From: Pseudomonas avellanae BPIC 631
Lineage (GTDB): Bacteria; Pseudomonadota; Gammaproteobacteria; Pseudomonadales; Pseudomonadaceae
DNA length: 32,320 nt
Reading direction: 5' to 3'
Assembly: GCF_000444135.1 (NCBI RefSeq)
Contig: NZ_ATDK01000272.1
Coordinates: 1 to 32,320 of the forward strand
Under the pieces are notes generated by a model. That model saw only the letters and a list, made by a program, of their open reading frames with translations. It made no database searches and was not told the DNA's origin. Made by a program: the position numbers and the translations under genes. This document shows positions 9,203 to 17,962 of this stretch, piece after piece. The stretch's first letter is position 1. Each line of letters opens with the position of its first letter.

Positions 9203-9292
9203 GCAGAGCATCAGGTTTATCGTTTTGTGCTTCGACGTCCAGACGCCCAGAATAGGCGCTCATCCGAACTCCCGCCGTAGAGCACCGCCGAC

Positions 9293-10666
9293 ATGCAGCA
9301 GCCCGCCCTAAAAGAACTCTGGATCATCCTGCGCCTGGCCGGGCCGCTGATCGCCTCACAGATGGCGCACATGCTGATGGTCTTCACCGACACGGTGATG
9401 ATGGGCAAGATTGGCCCCGAAGCGCTGGCGGGCGGCGGTCTGGGCGCTGCCACATACAGCTTCATCTCGTTCTTCTGTGTGGGCGTGATGGCGGCCGTCG
9501 GTACGCTGGTGTCGATTCGGCATGGCGCAGGCGACAGCGAAGGGGTAACCCGCCTGACGCAGGCGGGCCTGTGGCTGGCGTGGGGGATGGCGTTGATCGC
9601 TGCCCTGCTGCTGTGGAATCTCGAGCCGTTCCTGTTGCAGTTAGGGCAGGCCGAAGCCAACGTGCACATGGCTGCTCAATTTCTGATCACCCTGCCCTTC
9701 GCGCTGCCCGGCCTGCTCAGCTTCATGGCGCTGCGCGGCTTTACCAGCGCGCTCGGCCGCGCAGGACCGGTGATGACTATCAGCGTGGCTGGGGCTGTCG
9801 CCAACTTTGTGCTTAATTACGCGATGATCAATCAGTGGCTCGGGCTGCCCAATCTGGGGCTGATGGGGATCGGGCTGGTCACCGCCATTGTGACCAACTG
9901 CATGGCGCTGGCGCTCGCCTGGCACATCAAAAGGCACCCCGCCTACGCGGCGTATCGGATCAGCAAGGGGCTGTCGAAACTCTCGCGCAGTCACCTGAAA
10001 GAGCTGTGGCGTCTTGGCCTGCCGATTGGCGGGACTTACGCGGTCGAGGTCGGTCTGTTCACCTTTGCGGCGTTCTGCATGGGCGCAATGGGCAGCACGC
10101 AGATGGCCGCGCACCAGATCGCCCTGCAGACGGTGTCCATGGCGTTCATGATTCCGGTGGGCATTTCCTACGCAGTGACCATGCGTATCGGCCAGCACTA
10201 CGGTGCCGGCAACATACTGATGGCGCGCACGGCAGGCCGTCTGGGCATCGGTTTTGGCGGCAGCGTGATGCTGCTGTTCGGCATTTTTTTCTGGCTGGCC
10301 CCGCATTGGGTCATCGGCCTGTTTCTGGACCTTGATGACCCGGCGTTTGCCGAGATTGTCGTGCTGGCCGCAAAACTGCTGGCCATTGCAGCCTGGTTCG
10401 AGTTTTTCGACGGCACCCAGACCATCGCCATGGGCGCGATTCGCGGGCTCAAGGATGCCCGCACCACATTCCTGATCGGGCTCGGCTGCTATTGGCTGAT
10501 CGCCGCGCCTGCCGCATGGCTGCTGGGTTTTTATGCTGACGGCGGTGCGTCGGGTGTCTGGTGGGGGTTGGCGCTGGGCCTGTTCTGCTCGGCCGTGGCG
10601 CTGACATACGCGTTTGAATGGAAGACCGCCCGCCTGTTGCGCAAGGAAGCCGTCGGCGCGGCTTAG
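9293..10666 (+). CDS. MATE family multidrug efflux transporter (NorM-like)
   Basis: A 457-aa inner-membrane protein with about 12 membrane segments in two related halves. The N-terminal signature ...GPLIASQMAHMLMVFTDTVMMGKIGPEALAGGGLG is that of NorM-type MATE exporters. The second half has GLPIGGTYAVEVGLFTFAAFCMGAMG and MAAHQIALQTVSMAFMIPVGISYA. Such pumps expel cationic drugs and dyes in exchange for Na+ or H+; the coupling ion cannot be assigned here. Length is normal for the family. The Shine-Dalgarno before the ATG at 9293 is weak. A divergent LysR gene and an intervening T-N11-A palindrome suggest regulated expression. A hairpin overlaps the stop codon. Confidence 0.92.
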   Translation: MQQPALKELWIILRLAGPLIASQMAHMLMVFTDTVMMGKIGPEALAGGGLGAATYSFISFFCVGVMAAVGTLVSIRHGAGDSEGVTRLTQAGLWLAWGMALIAALLLWNLEPFLLQLGQAEANVHMAAQFLITLPFALPGLLSFMALRGFTSALGRAGPVMTISVAGAVANFVLNYAMINQWLGLPNLGLMGIGLVTAIVTNCMALALAWHIKRHPAYAAYRISKGLSKLSRSHLKELWRLGLPIGGTYAVEVGLFTFAAFCMGAMGSTQMAAHQIALQTVSMAFMIPVGISYAVTMRIGQHYGAGNILMARTAGRLGIGFGGSVMLLFGIFFWLAPHWVIGLFLDLDDPAFAEIVVLAAKLLAIAAWFEFFDGTQTIAMGAIRGLKDARTTFLIGLGCYWLIAAPAAWLLGFYADGGASGVWWGLALGLFCSAVALTYAFEWKTARLLRKEAVGAA

Positions 10667-10678
10667 CCTGGCTAAGCC
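10660..10678. terminator. Hairpin at the end of the MATE gene, possible bidirectional terminator
   Basis: GGCTTAGC-ctg-GCTAAGCC is a perfect 8-bp stem that includes the MATE stop codon. A second small stem CTCAG...CTGAG follows at about 10689-10703 over the stop codon of the convergent GGDEF-EAL gene. Neither is followed by a T-run, so termination activity is uncertain. Confidence 0.4.
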
Positions 10679-10689
10679 AGCGCACTGTC

Positions 10690-12354
10690 TCAGCCAGACT
10701 GAGAAGCATCGGCCTGACTGGCTTCCAGGCGCAGGTACGTCAGTAGTTGCTCCATCGGCAGCGGCCTGCTGATCAGGTAGCCCTGCACCTGATTGCAGCC
10801 GAAACTGCGTAACAGCTCCAGCTGCCCGGTGGTCTCGACGCCTTCGGCGACCACTTCCAGATTGAGGTTGTGCGCCAGCGTGATCATGGCGTTGACCAGC
10901 TTGCGGTTCTCTTCGCGTGCTTCCATCTGCTCGACAAAGCCCATGTCGACCTTGAGCAGCGCAATGGGCAGGCTGTTGAGGTGCATGAACGACGAATAGC
11001 CCGTGCCGAAGTCATCCAGTGAAAACCGCACGCCCAGCCGGCCCAACGCTTCCATGGTCTGTCTGACCTGGTCGCTGCGGCGCATCACCGCTGTTTCGGT
11101 CAGTTCGAACTCCAGCCAGTGCGCGTCGACGTTGTGCTCTTCGATCAGGCGATTGAGCGTCGGCAACAGCTGACTGTCCTGAAACTGCCGGAACGACAGG
11201 TTGATCGCCATGTGCAGCGGCGCCAGGCCTTGCTCGCGCAGGGCCTGCATGTCTTTCAAGGCCCGGAAGATGACCCAGTAGCCGAGTGGCACGATCAGGC
11301 CGCTTTGCTCGGCCAGTGGCACGAACTCACTGGGTGGCAACAGCCCGCGTTCTTGATGACGCCAGCGCACCAGCGCTTCGAGGCCGACAATACGGCCCGT
11401 GTCCAGGCACAGCCGCGGCTGGTAATGCAGCTCCATCTCGTCGCGGCGCAAGGCCCGTCGCAGCTCACCTTCCAGGTCGGCGAGGCTGCGCGCATTGCGA
11501 TTGATGCGCTCGTCGAACAGGTGGAAGGTGCAGCCCTGCATGCTTTTGGCCTGGCGCATGGCGATATGCGCGTGCCACATCAGCGGGTCGGCTTCGGGGC
11601 GGGTTGGTGAGTGCGCAATGCCCAGGCTGCAGCCGAGCAGCAGGCTTTCGCCATCCACCCAGTAAGGCTCGGCCAGCACGTCGGTGATACGTTCGGCCAG
11701 TTGCAGGGCGCGTGCGGGGGCGGTTCGTGTATCAATCAGCAGGGCAAATTCATCACCGCCCAGACGGGCGATCTGGTCGCCGGCATCGAGCTGGTTTTTC
11801 AGGCGCGCTACCACTTGCAGAATCAGCCGGTCGCCGGCCTGATGCCCGAGCGAATCGTTGGCGTGGCGGAAGTTGTCCAGGTCCAGATGCCCCAGCGCCA
11901 GGCTGCCGCCCTCTGCCAGACGACTGGCCAGCAGCGCCTGAAAACCCTGACGGTTGGCGATGCCGGTCAACGGATCCTGACCGGCCAGACGTCGCAAGGT
12001 GTCTTCCAGGCGGCTGCGCTCATGAACGTAACGCAGGCAGCGGCGCAGGACATCGCCGGTCAACGTGTCACGCACCAGCCAGTCGCTGACACCGCTCGGT
12101 CCGACCAGCGGTTCCTCTTCCAGCAACACCACGGTCGGCAGCAGGCAGGTTCCGGTTTTGGGCAGCAGGTCGGGCGTGGTCAGCAGCACGGTATTGCGCT
12201 CGCTGCCGTACCGGGCACTGAAAACATCCCAGTTCGCGCCATGCAGCAGTATCACATTGCCGCCCGGTGCGGCGGCGCAACCGTTCAGAAGCGCCTGCCA
12301 GAAAGGCTCGTGTGCCAATAAAAGCAATCGCAGGGGTTCGACAGGTGTAGGCAA
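10690..12354 (-). CDS. GGDEF-EAL domain protein (cyclic-di-GMP turnover)
   Basis: A 554-aa cytoplasmic protein with no membrane helix. Residues ~1-115 look like a degenerate response-regulator-type domain without an obvious phospho-acceptor aspartate. Residues ~120-285 are a GGDEF domain with intact GGDEF (199-203); the RxxD inhibitory site is absent (DAGD at 190-193). Residues ~295-540 are an EAL domain with EALVRW (327-332), ELTET, DDFGTGYSS and QGYLISRPLP, so phosphodiesterase residues look complete. From memory it sits where P. aeruginosa has PA5295 (ProE), a phosphodiesterase controlling exopolysaccharide; I infer the same role with moderate confidence. The start is TTG at 12354, supported by AGGAAG five bases upstream. 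Confidence 0.9.
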   Translation of the reverse strand: MPTPVEPLRLLLLAHEPFWQALLNGCAAAPGGNVILLHGANWDVFSARYGSERNTVLLTTPDLLPKTGTCLLPTVVLLEEEPLVGPSGVSDWLVRDTLTGDVLRRCLRYVHERSRLEDTLRRLAGQDPLTGIANRQGFQALLASRLAEGGSLALGHLDLDNFRHANDSLGHQAGDRLILQVVARLKNQLDAGDQIARLGGDEFALLIDTRTAPARALQLAERITDVLAEPYWVDGESLLLGCSLGIAHSPTRPEADPLMWHAHIAMRQAKSMQGCTFHLFDERINRNARSLADLEGELRRALRRDEMELHYQPRLCLDTGRIVGLEALVRWRHQERGLLPPSEFVPLAEQSGLIVPLGYWVIFRALKDMQALREQGLAPLHMAINLSFRQFQDSQLLPTLNRLIEEHNVDAHWLEFELTETAVMRRSDQVRQTMEALGRLGVRFSLDDFGTGYSSFMHLNSLPIALLKVDMGFVEQMEAREENRKLVNAMITLAHNLNLEVVAEGVETTGQLELLRSFGCNQVQGYLISRPLPMEQLLTYLRLEASQADASQSG

Positions 12355-12517
12355 TCTAACTTCCTAAGTACAAAGGAAAAATCGGTGGCCGCACTCTTCA
12401 GGGAGCGCGACAGATACACGTATCGTCGCGTCGCGGCGCAAATGTAACAAAACCAGAAAAATTAGATAGCCGCCACTGACTGCCTACGATGATCGCTGCA
12501 CAAACGCGTGGGCCTGT

Positions 12518-12523
12518 TAAAAT
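12518..12523 (+). promoter_or_regulatory. Possible -10 element for rep
   Basis: TAAAAT preceded by TGT, about 36 bases before the rep ATG. The matching -35 is poor (CTGCAC at 16 bases), so this is only a candidate. The rest of the 205-base gap between the divergent GGDEF-EAL and rep genes shows nothing else recognisable. Confidence 0.3.
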
Positions 12524-12559
12524 GCCCGACCTTTTTTACAGACGACTCTTCATACCGCC

Positions 12560-14569
12560 ATGTCCCGACTCAATCCCCGGCAGCAGGAAGCCGTGAACTA
12601 CGTCGGCGGCCCTCTTTTGGTGCTCGCCGGTGCCGGTTCCGGCAAGACCAGTGTGATCACCCGCAAAATTGCCCACCTGATCCAGAACTGCGGCATCCGC
12701 GCTCAATACATCGTCGCCATGACCTTCACCAACAAGGCCGCGCGCGAGATGAAAGAGCGCGTCGGCACGCTGCTCAAGGGCGGTGAAGGGCGTGGCCTGA
12801 CGGTCTCGACCTTCCACAATCTGGGCCTGAACATCATCCGCAAGGAACACACGCGGCTGGGCTACAAGCCGGGGTTTTCGATCTTTGACGAGACCGACGT
12901 CAAGGCCTTGATGACCGACATTATGCAAAAAGAGTACTCGGGCGACGACGGTGTCGACGAAATCAAGAACATGATCGGCTCGTGGAAAAACGACCTGATC
13001 CTGCCTGCCGAGGCCCTGGAAAACGCTCGCAACCCCAAGGAGCAGACTGCCGCCATCGTCTACACCCACTACCAGCGCACGCTCAAGGCGTACAACGCAG
13101 TGGACTTTGATGACCTGATTCTGGTGCCGGTCAAGCTGTTCCAGGAGCACCCCGACGTTCTGGAAAAATGGCAGAACAAGGTGCGCTACCTGCTGGTGGA
13201 CGAGTATCAGGACACCAACGCCAGTCAGTACCTGCTGGTGAAACTGCTGATCGGCTCGCGCAACCAGTTCACCGTGGTGGGCGACGACGACCAGTCGATC
13301 TACGCCTGGCGCGGCGCGCGGCCAGAAAACCTGATGTTGCTCAAGGACGACTATCCGTCGTTGAAAGTGGTCATGCTGGAGCAGAACTACCGCTCCACCA
13401 GCCGTATCCTGCGCTGCGCCAACGTGCTGATCTCCAACAACCCGCACGCCTTTGAAAAACAATTGTGGTCCGAGATGGGCCATGGTGACGAAATCCGCGT
13501 GATCCGCTGCCGTAACGAAGACGCCGAAGCCGAGCGGGTGGCGATGGAGATCCTTACCCTGCACCTGCGCACCGACCGGCCTTACAGCGACTTCGCCATC
13601 CTCTATCGCGGTAACTATCAAGCCAAGCTGATCGAGCTGAAATTGCAGCACCACCAAGTGCCGTATCGCCTGTCGGGCGGCAACAGCTTCTTTGGGCGTC
13701 AGGAAGTCAAAGACCTGATGGCCTACTTCCGCCTGCTGGTGAACCCCGACGACGACAACGCCTTCCTGCGGGTCATCAACGTGCCGCGCCGGGAAATCGG
13801 CTCGACCACGCTGGAAAAACTTGGCAACTACGCCACCGAGCGCAAAGTGTCGATGTACGCCGCCACCGAAGAAATCGGCCTGGGCGAGCACCTGGACAGC
13901 CGCTACACCGACCGTTTGCAGCGTTTCAAGCGCTGGATGGACGGCGTGCGCCAGCAATGCGCACAGAACGACCCGATCGCCGCGCTGCGCAGCATGGTCA
14001 TGGACATCGATTACGAGAACTGGCTGCGCCAGAACAGCTCCAGCGAAAAGGCGGCCGATTACCGGATGAGCAACGTCTGGTTCCTGATCGAAGCGTTGAA
14101 AAACACGCTGGAGAAGGACGAAGAAGGCGGTATGACCATTGAGGAGGCCATCGGCAAGCTGGTCCTGCGCGACATGCTCGAGCGTCAGCAGGAAGAGGAA
14201 GACGGTGCCGAAGGCGTACAGATGATGACCCTGCACGCGTCCAAGGGCCTGGAGTTTCCGTACGTGTTCATCATGGGCATGGAAGAAGAGATCCTTCCGC
14301 ACCGCTCCAGCATCGAAGCCGACACCATCGAAGAAGAGCGCCGTCTGGCCTACGTGGGCATTACCCGCGCGCGGCAGACCCTGGCGTTCACCTTCGCCGC
14401 CAAGCGCAAGCAGTACGGCGAAATCATCGACTGCGCGCCCAGCCGTTTTCTGGACGAGCTGCCCCCGGACGATCTGGCCTGGGAAGGCAACGATGACACG
14501 CCTACGGAAGTTAAAGCGGTGCGCGGCAACACCGCACTCGCCGACATACGCGCCATGCTGAAACGCTAG
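12560..14569 (+). CDS. rep: ATP-dependent DNA helicase Rep
   Basis: A 669-aa superfamily 1A 3'-5' DNA helicase that helps replication forks pass protein blocks. All motifs are visible in order: Walker A GAGSGKT (24-30), motif Ia MTFTNKAAREMKER, motif II LVDEYQDTNASQ, motif III VGDDDQSIYAWRGA, motif IV LEQNYRS, motif V MTLHASKGLEFPYVFIMG and motif VI VGITRARQTL. The sequence following motif VI (FAAKRKQYGEIIDCAPSRFLDELP) is more Rep-like than UvrD-like, and length matches Rep rather than the longer UvrD. Gene order with xpt downstream is the same as I recall for P. aeruginosa. The gene is followed after 53 bases by xpt on the same strand. Confidence 0.97.
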   Translation: MSRLNPRQQEAVNYVGGPLLVLAGAGSGKTSVITRKIAHLIQNCGIRAQYIVAMTFTNKAAREMKERVGTLLKGGEGRGLTVSTFHNLGLNIIRKEHTRLGYKPGFSIFDETDVKALMTDIMQKEYSGDDGVDEIKNMIGSWKNDLILPAEALENARNPKEQTAAIVYTHYQRTLKAYNAVDFDDLILVPVKLFQEHPDVLEKWQNKVRYLLVDEYQDTNASQYLLVKLLIGSRNQFTVVGDDDQSIYAWRGARPENLMLLKDDYPSLKVVMLEQNYRSTSRILRCANVLISNNPHAFEKQLWSEMGHGDEIRVIRCRNEDAEAERVAMEILTLHLRTDRPYSDFAILYRGNYQAKLIELKLQHHQVPYRLSGGNSFFGRQEVKDLMAYFRLLVNPDDDNAFLRVINVPRREIGSTTLEKLGNYATERKVSMYAATEEIGLGEHLDSRYTDRLQRFKRWMDGVRQQCAQNDPIAALRSMVMDIDYENWLRQNSSSEKAADYRMSNVWFLIEALKNTLEKDEEGGMTIEEAIGKLVLRDMLERQQEEEDGAEGVQMMTLHASKGLEFPYVFIMGMEEEILPHRSSIEADTIEEERRLAYVGITRARQTLAFTFAAKRKQYGEIIDCAPSRFLDELPPDDLAWEGNDDTPTEVKAVRGNTALADIRAMLKR

Positions 14570-14586
14570 CCGACACACGAAATTGA

Positions 14587-15192
<606 letters not shown>

Positions 15193-15205
15193 GGCGCTTG
15201 GGGTT

Positions 15206-15460
15206 GCGCACAAGTCCGCTTTTGATTCTGGCCGAAGGCTGTGTGCGGACCGGGCGACACTTCGCTTGTCCGCGATGGGCTGCGAAGCGGCCCTGATCCA
15301 GACAACCTCGGTTGTACCTGATGTAACGTATGCACCGGTTTACTGCCGGTTCCCGGCAGTTCGCGGACGAGTCCGCTCCCACGAAAACCGAGAGATCCCG
15401 GACGAGCGAAGCGTCGCCCGGTCCGCTCCCACGACCTCCGGCCAGAATCCAAAGCAGGCT
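15206..15460. repeat. REP-type repeat cluster behind xpt
   Basis: Contains the REP core palindrome GCGGAC-ga-GTCCGC (15363-15376). Two longer related copies lie head to head: GCGGACCGGGCGACACTTCG... at 15245-15273 with its left flank (TGATTCTGGCCGAAGG), and the reverse complement of the same unit at about 15394-15452. Pseudomonad REPs of this type (GCGGACAAGTCCGCTCC) are dispersed between genes. The cluster fills the gap between xpt and fisR; no gene or clear terminator is visible. Confidence 0.75.
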
Positions 15461-15466
15461 TGCGTA

Positions 15467-16786
15467 TCAGCCCGAAACCCCCAGCGCGCGCAAGCGCCGA
15501 TACAACGTGCGCTCGCTTAGCCCGAGCTCTCTGGCCAGTTCGCTGCGCGAGCCGTTGAATACGCGTAGCGCGTGGGCGAGTTTTTCCAGGCTGTCATCCG
15601 TTTTGCGGTAAGCCAGGCCGCTCTCCTCTTGATGCCCACGTACCTCTGCGGGCAAGTCCTGTGCGCGAATGATGCCGTCATCGGTAAACAGTCGGGCGCG
15701 TTCAAGGATGTTGCGCAGTTCGCGGATGTTGCCCGGGTAGTGGTAGTGGCTCAGCAGTTTCATGGCGTGGGCATCGATGCGCGGCGCAGCGCCCTGTGAG
15801 GTGCGTTGCAGCAGGCTATCGATGAGCAATGGCAGGTCTTCGCTGCGTTCGCGCAGAGCGGGCAAGCGAATCGGGAATGCGCTGATGCGGTAAAACAGGT
15901 CCTGGCGAAAACTGCCTTCGGCGACCATGTCCTTGATCGGTTTGTGGGTGGCAGCCACCAGGCGAAAATCCGAGTGCACGGTTCTCAGGCTGCCCACCGG
16001 ACGAAAGCTGCCGGACTCGATCAACCTCAACAGCTTGACCTGCATGGCCAGCGGCACCTCGCCGATCTCGTCCAGAAACAAGGTACCGCCATGCGCCGCT
16101 TCGGCCAGGCCGGTCTTGCGTTGCAAGGCGCCGGTGAAGGCGCCTTTTTCATAGCCGAACAGCTCGCTTTCCAGCAGGTTCTCCGTCAGGCCCGTGCAGT
16201 CGACCACCACCAATGGCCCGGCGGACCTTGAGCTGCTGGCGTGCAGCGCGCGGGCAAACAGCTCTTTGCCGGTCCCTGACTCACCTTGCAGCAACACGGG
16301 AATCTGCGCGGGCGCGGCACGTTGCAACGCACTCAAGACGTCCTTGAAAGCCGCCGAACGACCGACCAGCCCGTGCTGCTGAGGCTGGACCGAAGCCACT
16401 GCCACCGATGTCAGTCGTTCGACATAGGCAATGACCTCGCCACGATCATCGAGAATCGGCCGCAGCTCCACATCCACATGTTCCGGGCCACGCGGTGTGT
16501 GGTGAATGTGCAGTAAACGCTCCGGACGCCGCGTTTCATCAGCCTTGCGCATCGGGCAATGCTCACCGGCCTGGTCGCAGGGCACTGCAAACTGATGAGA
16601 AACCCGGTAGCACTTCTCGCCCACATGCGGCATGCCCTCGACCCCGAACTGGCGCTGATAGGCCGTGTTGGCAGCGATGATGTTGTAATCGGTGTCCAGA
16701 ACAATGGTCGGCTGCACGTCGTGTTCGAGGTACGACACCAGCGATTGCATGCGGCTGCCGGGCAGGTCGGTGGCGATGAGTGGCAT
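15467..16786 (-). CDS. fisR: Sigma-54 dependent activator FisR, sulfane-sulfur sensor
   Basis: A 439-aa bacterial enhancer-binding protein. An N-terminal PAS-like sensor region (~15-125) carries Cys59, Cys70 and Cys77. The spacing of 11 and 7 residues is exactly that of Cys53/Cys64/Cys71, which I recall as the cysteines reacting with polysulfide in Cupriavidus FisR. The AAA+ domain follows with Walker A GESGTGK (168-174), the sigma-54 contact loop GAFTGA (215-220) and Walker B FLDE (237-240). A Fis-type helix-turn-helix ends the protein ([27 protein letters not shown]). The ATG is preceded by AGGAG. It is divergent from pdo-sqr-tauE, the targets expected of FisR. Assignment of family is certain; the sulfane-sulfur role is inferred from cysteines plus context. 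Confidence 0.9.
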   Translation of the reverse strand: MPLIATDLPGSRMQSLVSYLEHDVQPTIVLDTDYNIIAANTAYQRQFGVEGMPHVGEKCYRVSHQFAVPCDQAGEHCPMRKADETRRPERLLHIHHTPRGPEHVDVELRPILDDRGEVIAYVERLTSVAVASVQPQQHGLVGRSAAFKDVLSALQRAAPAQIPVLLQGESGTGKELFARALHASSSRSAGPLVVVDCTGLTENLLESELFGYEKGAFTGALQRKTGLAEAAHGGTLFLDEIGEVPLAMQVKLLRLIESGSFRPVGSLRTVHSDFRLVAATHKPIKDMVAEGSFRQDLFYRISAFPIRLPALRERSEDLPLLIDSLLQRTSQGAAPRIDAHAMKLLSHYHYPGNIRELRNILERARLFTDDGIIRAQDLPAEVRGHQEESGLAYRKTDDSLEKLAHALRVFNGSRSELARELGLSERTLYRRLRALGVSG

Positions 16787-16819
16787 ACGTGCTCCTGCGG
16801 ATGGGCCCAGCCTGGACTA

Positions 16820-16874
16820 ACTGGCTGCCAGTCTATGCCAGAAACTGCCACATGACTGCCAGAATATGGCAGTC
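16820..16874. promoter_or_regulatory. Candidate FisR upstream activating sites
   Basis: Five TGCCA/TGGCA-type half-sites in 55 bases. Two perfect palindromes stand out: ACTGGC-t-GCCAGT (16820-16832), and 16854-16874 with arms GACTGCCA and TGGCAGTC around gaata. Further TGCCA copies lie between them. The second palindrome is ~95 bases upstream of the -24/-12 promoter, a usual distance for sigma-54 activators, and 68 bases before fisR, allowing autoregulation. Confidence 0.65.
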
Positions 16875-16957
16875 AATACATGCTGATTGCCGTCCGCCCC
16901 TTTCGTAGAACTGTTCAGACCCCCGTGCCGACTAAGCTCCACACGCTTGAACGCTAT

Positions 16958-16972
16958 TGGCATGCTTATTGA
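16958..16972 (+). promoter_or_regulatory. Predicted sigma-54 (-24/-12) promoter of the pdo-sqr operon
   Basis: TGGCATGCTTATTGA against the consensus TGGCACG-N4-TTGC: the GG and the TTG are at the right spacing, and the only defects are T for C in the -24 box and A for C at -12. It gives a leader of about 70 bases before the dioxygenase ATG. Confidence 0.6.
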
Positions 16973-17050
16973 GAGTCAACAGCAACGTCTGCCAACCGCC
17001 TGGCCCCTCGGGGCTTGTCTTGAGGCGATCTACAGCAACGGAAATCGCAC

Positions 17051-17935
17051 ATGATCATCGCTGAAAAGCTTTATGTCGAAGCGCTCTTCGACAGTCATAC
17101 CTGGACCATCAGCTATCTGGTGATGGATCTGGAGAGCAAACAATGCGCGCTGATTGACAGTGTGCTCGATTACGACCCCAAGTCCGGCCAAACCCGCACC
17201 GAGGCGGCAGACCGAATGATTGGCCGGGTGCGTGGTTTGCAGGGCTCGGTGCAGTGGATACTCGAAACCCATGTGCATGCCGATCACCTGTCGGCAGCGC
17301 CCTACCTGAAACAGAAGCTGGGCGGGCAAGTGGTCATCGGCAGTTACATCACAGTGGTGCAGGAAACCTTTGGCGCGCTGTTCAATGCGCCGGCCGATTT
17401 TGCGCGCAATGGCAGCCAGTTCGACGTGCTGGTTGAGGATGACGCCTCATTCGCCATTGGCGGGCTTCAGGTAAAAGCCATGCATACGCCAGGGCATACG
17501 CCAGCCTGTACGAGCTACCTGATACAGGTGGGCGAAAAGATGGTCGCGTTTGTGGGCGACACGCTGTTCATGCCCGATTACGGTACCGCACGCTGCGACT
17601 TCCCGGGTGCCGACGCACGCACGCTGTACCGCTCCATTCGCAAACTGCTGGCGTTGCCGCAGCAAACCATCCTGTTCATGTGCCACGACTACTTGCCCAA
17701 CGGGCGAGATCTGAAATACATGACCACCGTCGCTGAGCAGCGCACCAGCAATATTCACGTGCACGATGGCGTGGATGAAGACGCATTCGTCAAAATGCGC
17801 GAAGCACGCGATGCCACGCTGGAGATGCCAGTGCTGATGCTCCCGGCAGTGCAAGTCAACATGCGCGGTGGCCACTTTCCCGAGCCGGATGACAACGGCG
17901 TCGTCTATCTGAAGATCCCGCTCAATGCCTTTTAA
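17051..17935 (+). CDS. pdo: Persulfide dioxygenase, MBL-fold (ETHE1/Blh/PDO-like)
   Basis: A 294-aa metallo-beta-lactamase-fold enzyme. The motif HVHADH (74-79), His149 in HTPGHTPACTSY, an aspartate at ~174 in FVGDTLF and a histidine at ~218 (MCHDYLP) match the iron-binding set of persulfide dioxygenases, which oxidise glutathione persulfide to sulfite with O2. MPDYGTARCDFPGADARTLYRSI is a strong signature of this subgroup. No signal peptide, so cytoplasmic. It is the first gene of a three-gene run with sqr (27 bases later) and a TauE/SafE exporter. Divergent fisR and the intervening sites indicate induction by sulfane sulfur. The ribosome site (CGGAAA) is weak. Confidence 0.9.
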   Translation: MIIAEKLYVEALFDSHTWTISYLVMDLESKQCALIDSVLDYDPKSGQTRTEAADRMIGRVRGLQGSVQWILETHVHADHLSAAPYLKQKLGGQVVIGSYITVVQETFGALFNAPADFARNGSQFDVLVEDDASFAIGGLQVKAMHTPGHTPACTSYLIQVGEKMVAFVGDTLFMPDYGTARCDFPGADARTLYRSIRKLLALPQQTILFMCHDYLPNGRDLKYMTTVAEQRTSNIHVHDGVDEDAFVKMREARDATLEMPVLMLPAVQVNMRGGHFPEPDDNGVVYLKIPLNAF

Positions 17936-17962
17936 GCCCTGCCCGCTTTTGGAAACCCTGCG

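Noticed and set aside
15206..15460. Regularly spaced GCGGAC/GTCCGC palindromes that might suggest a CRISPR-like array.
   Set aside because: Units are few, variable in length and in both orientations, with no uniform spacers; they fit dispersed REP elements.
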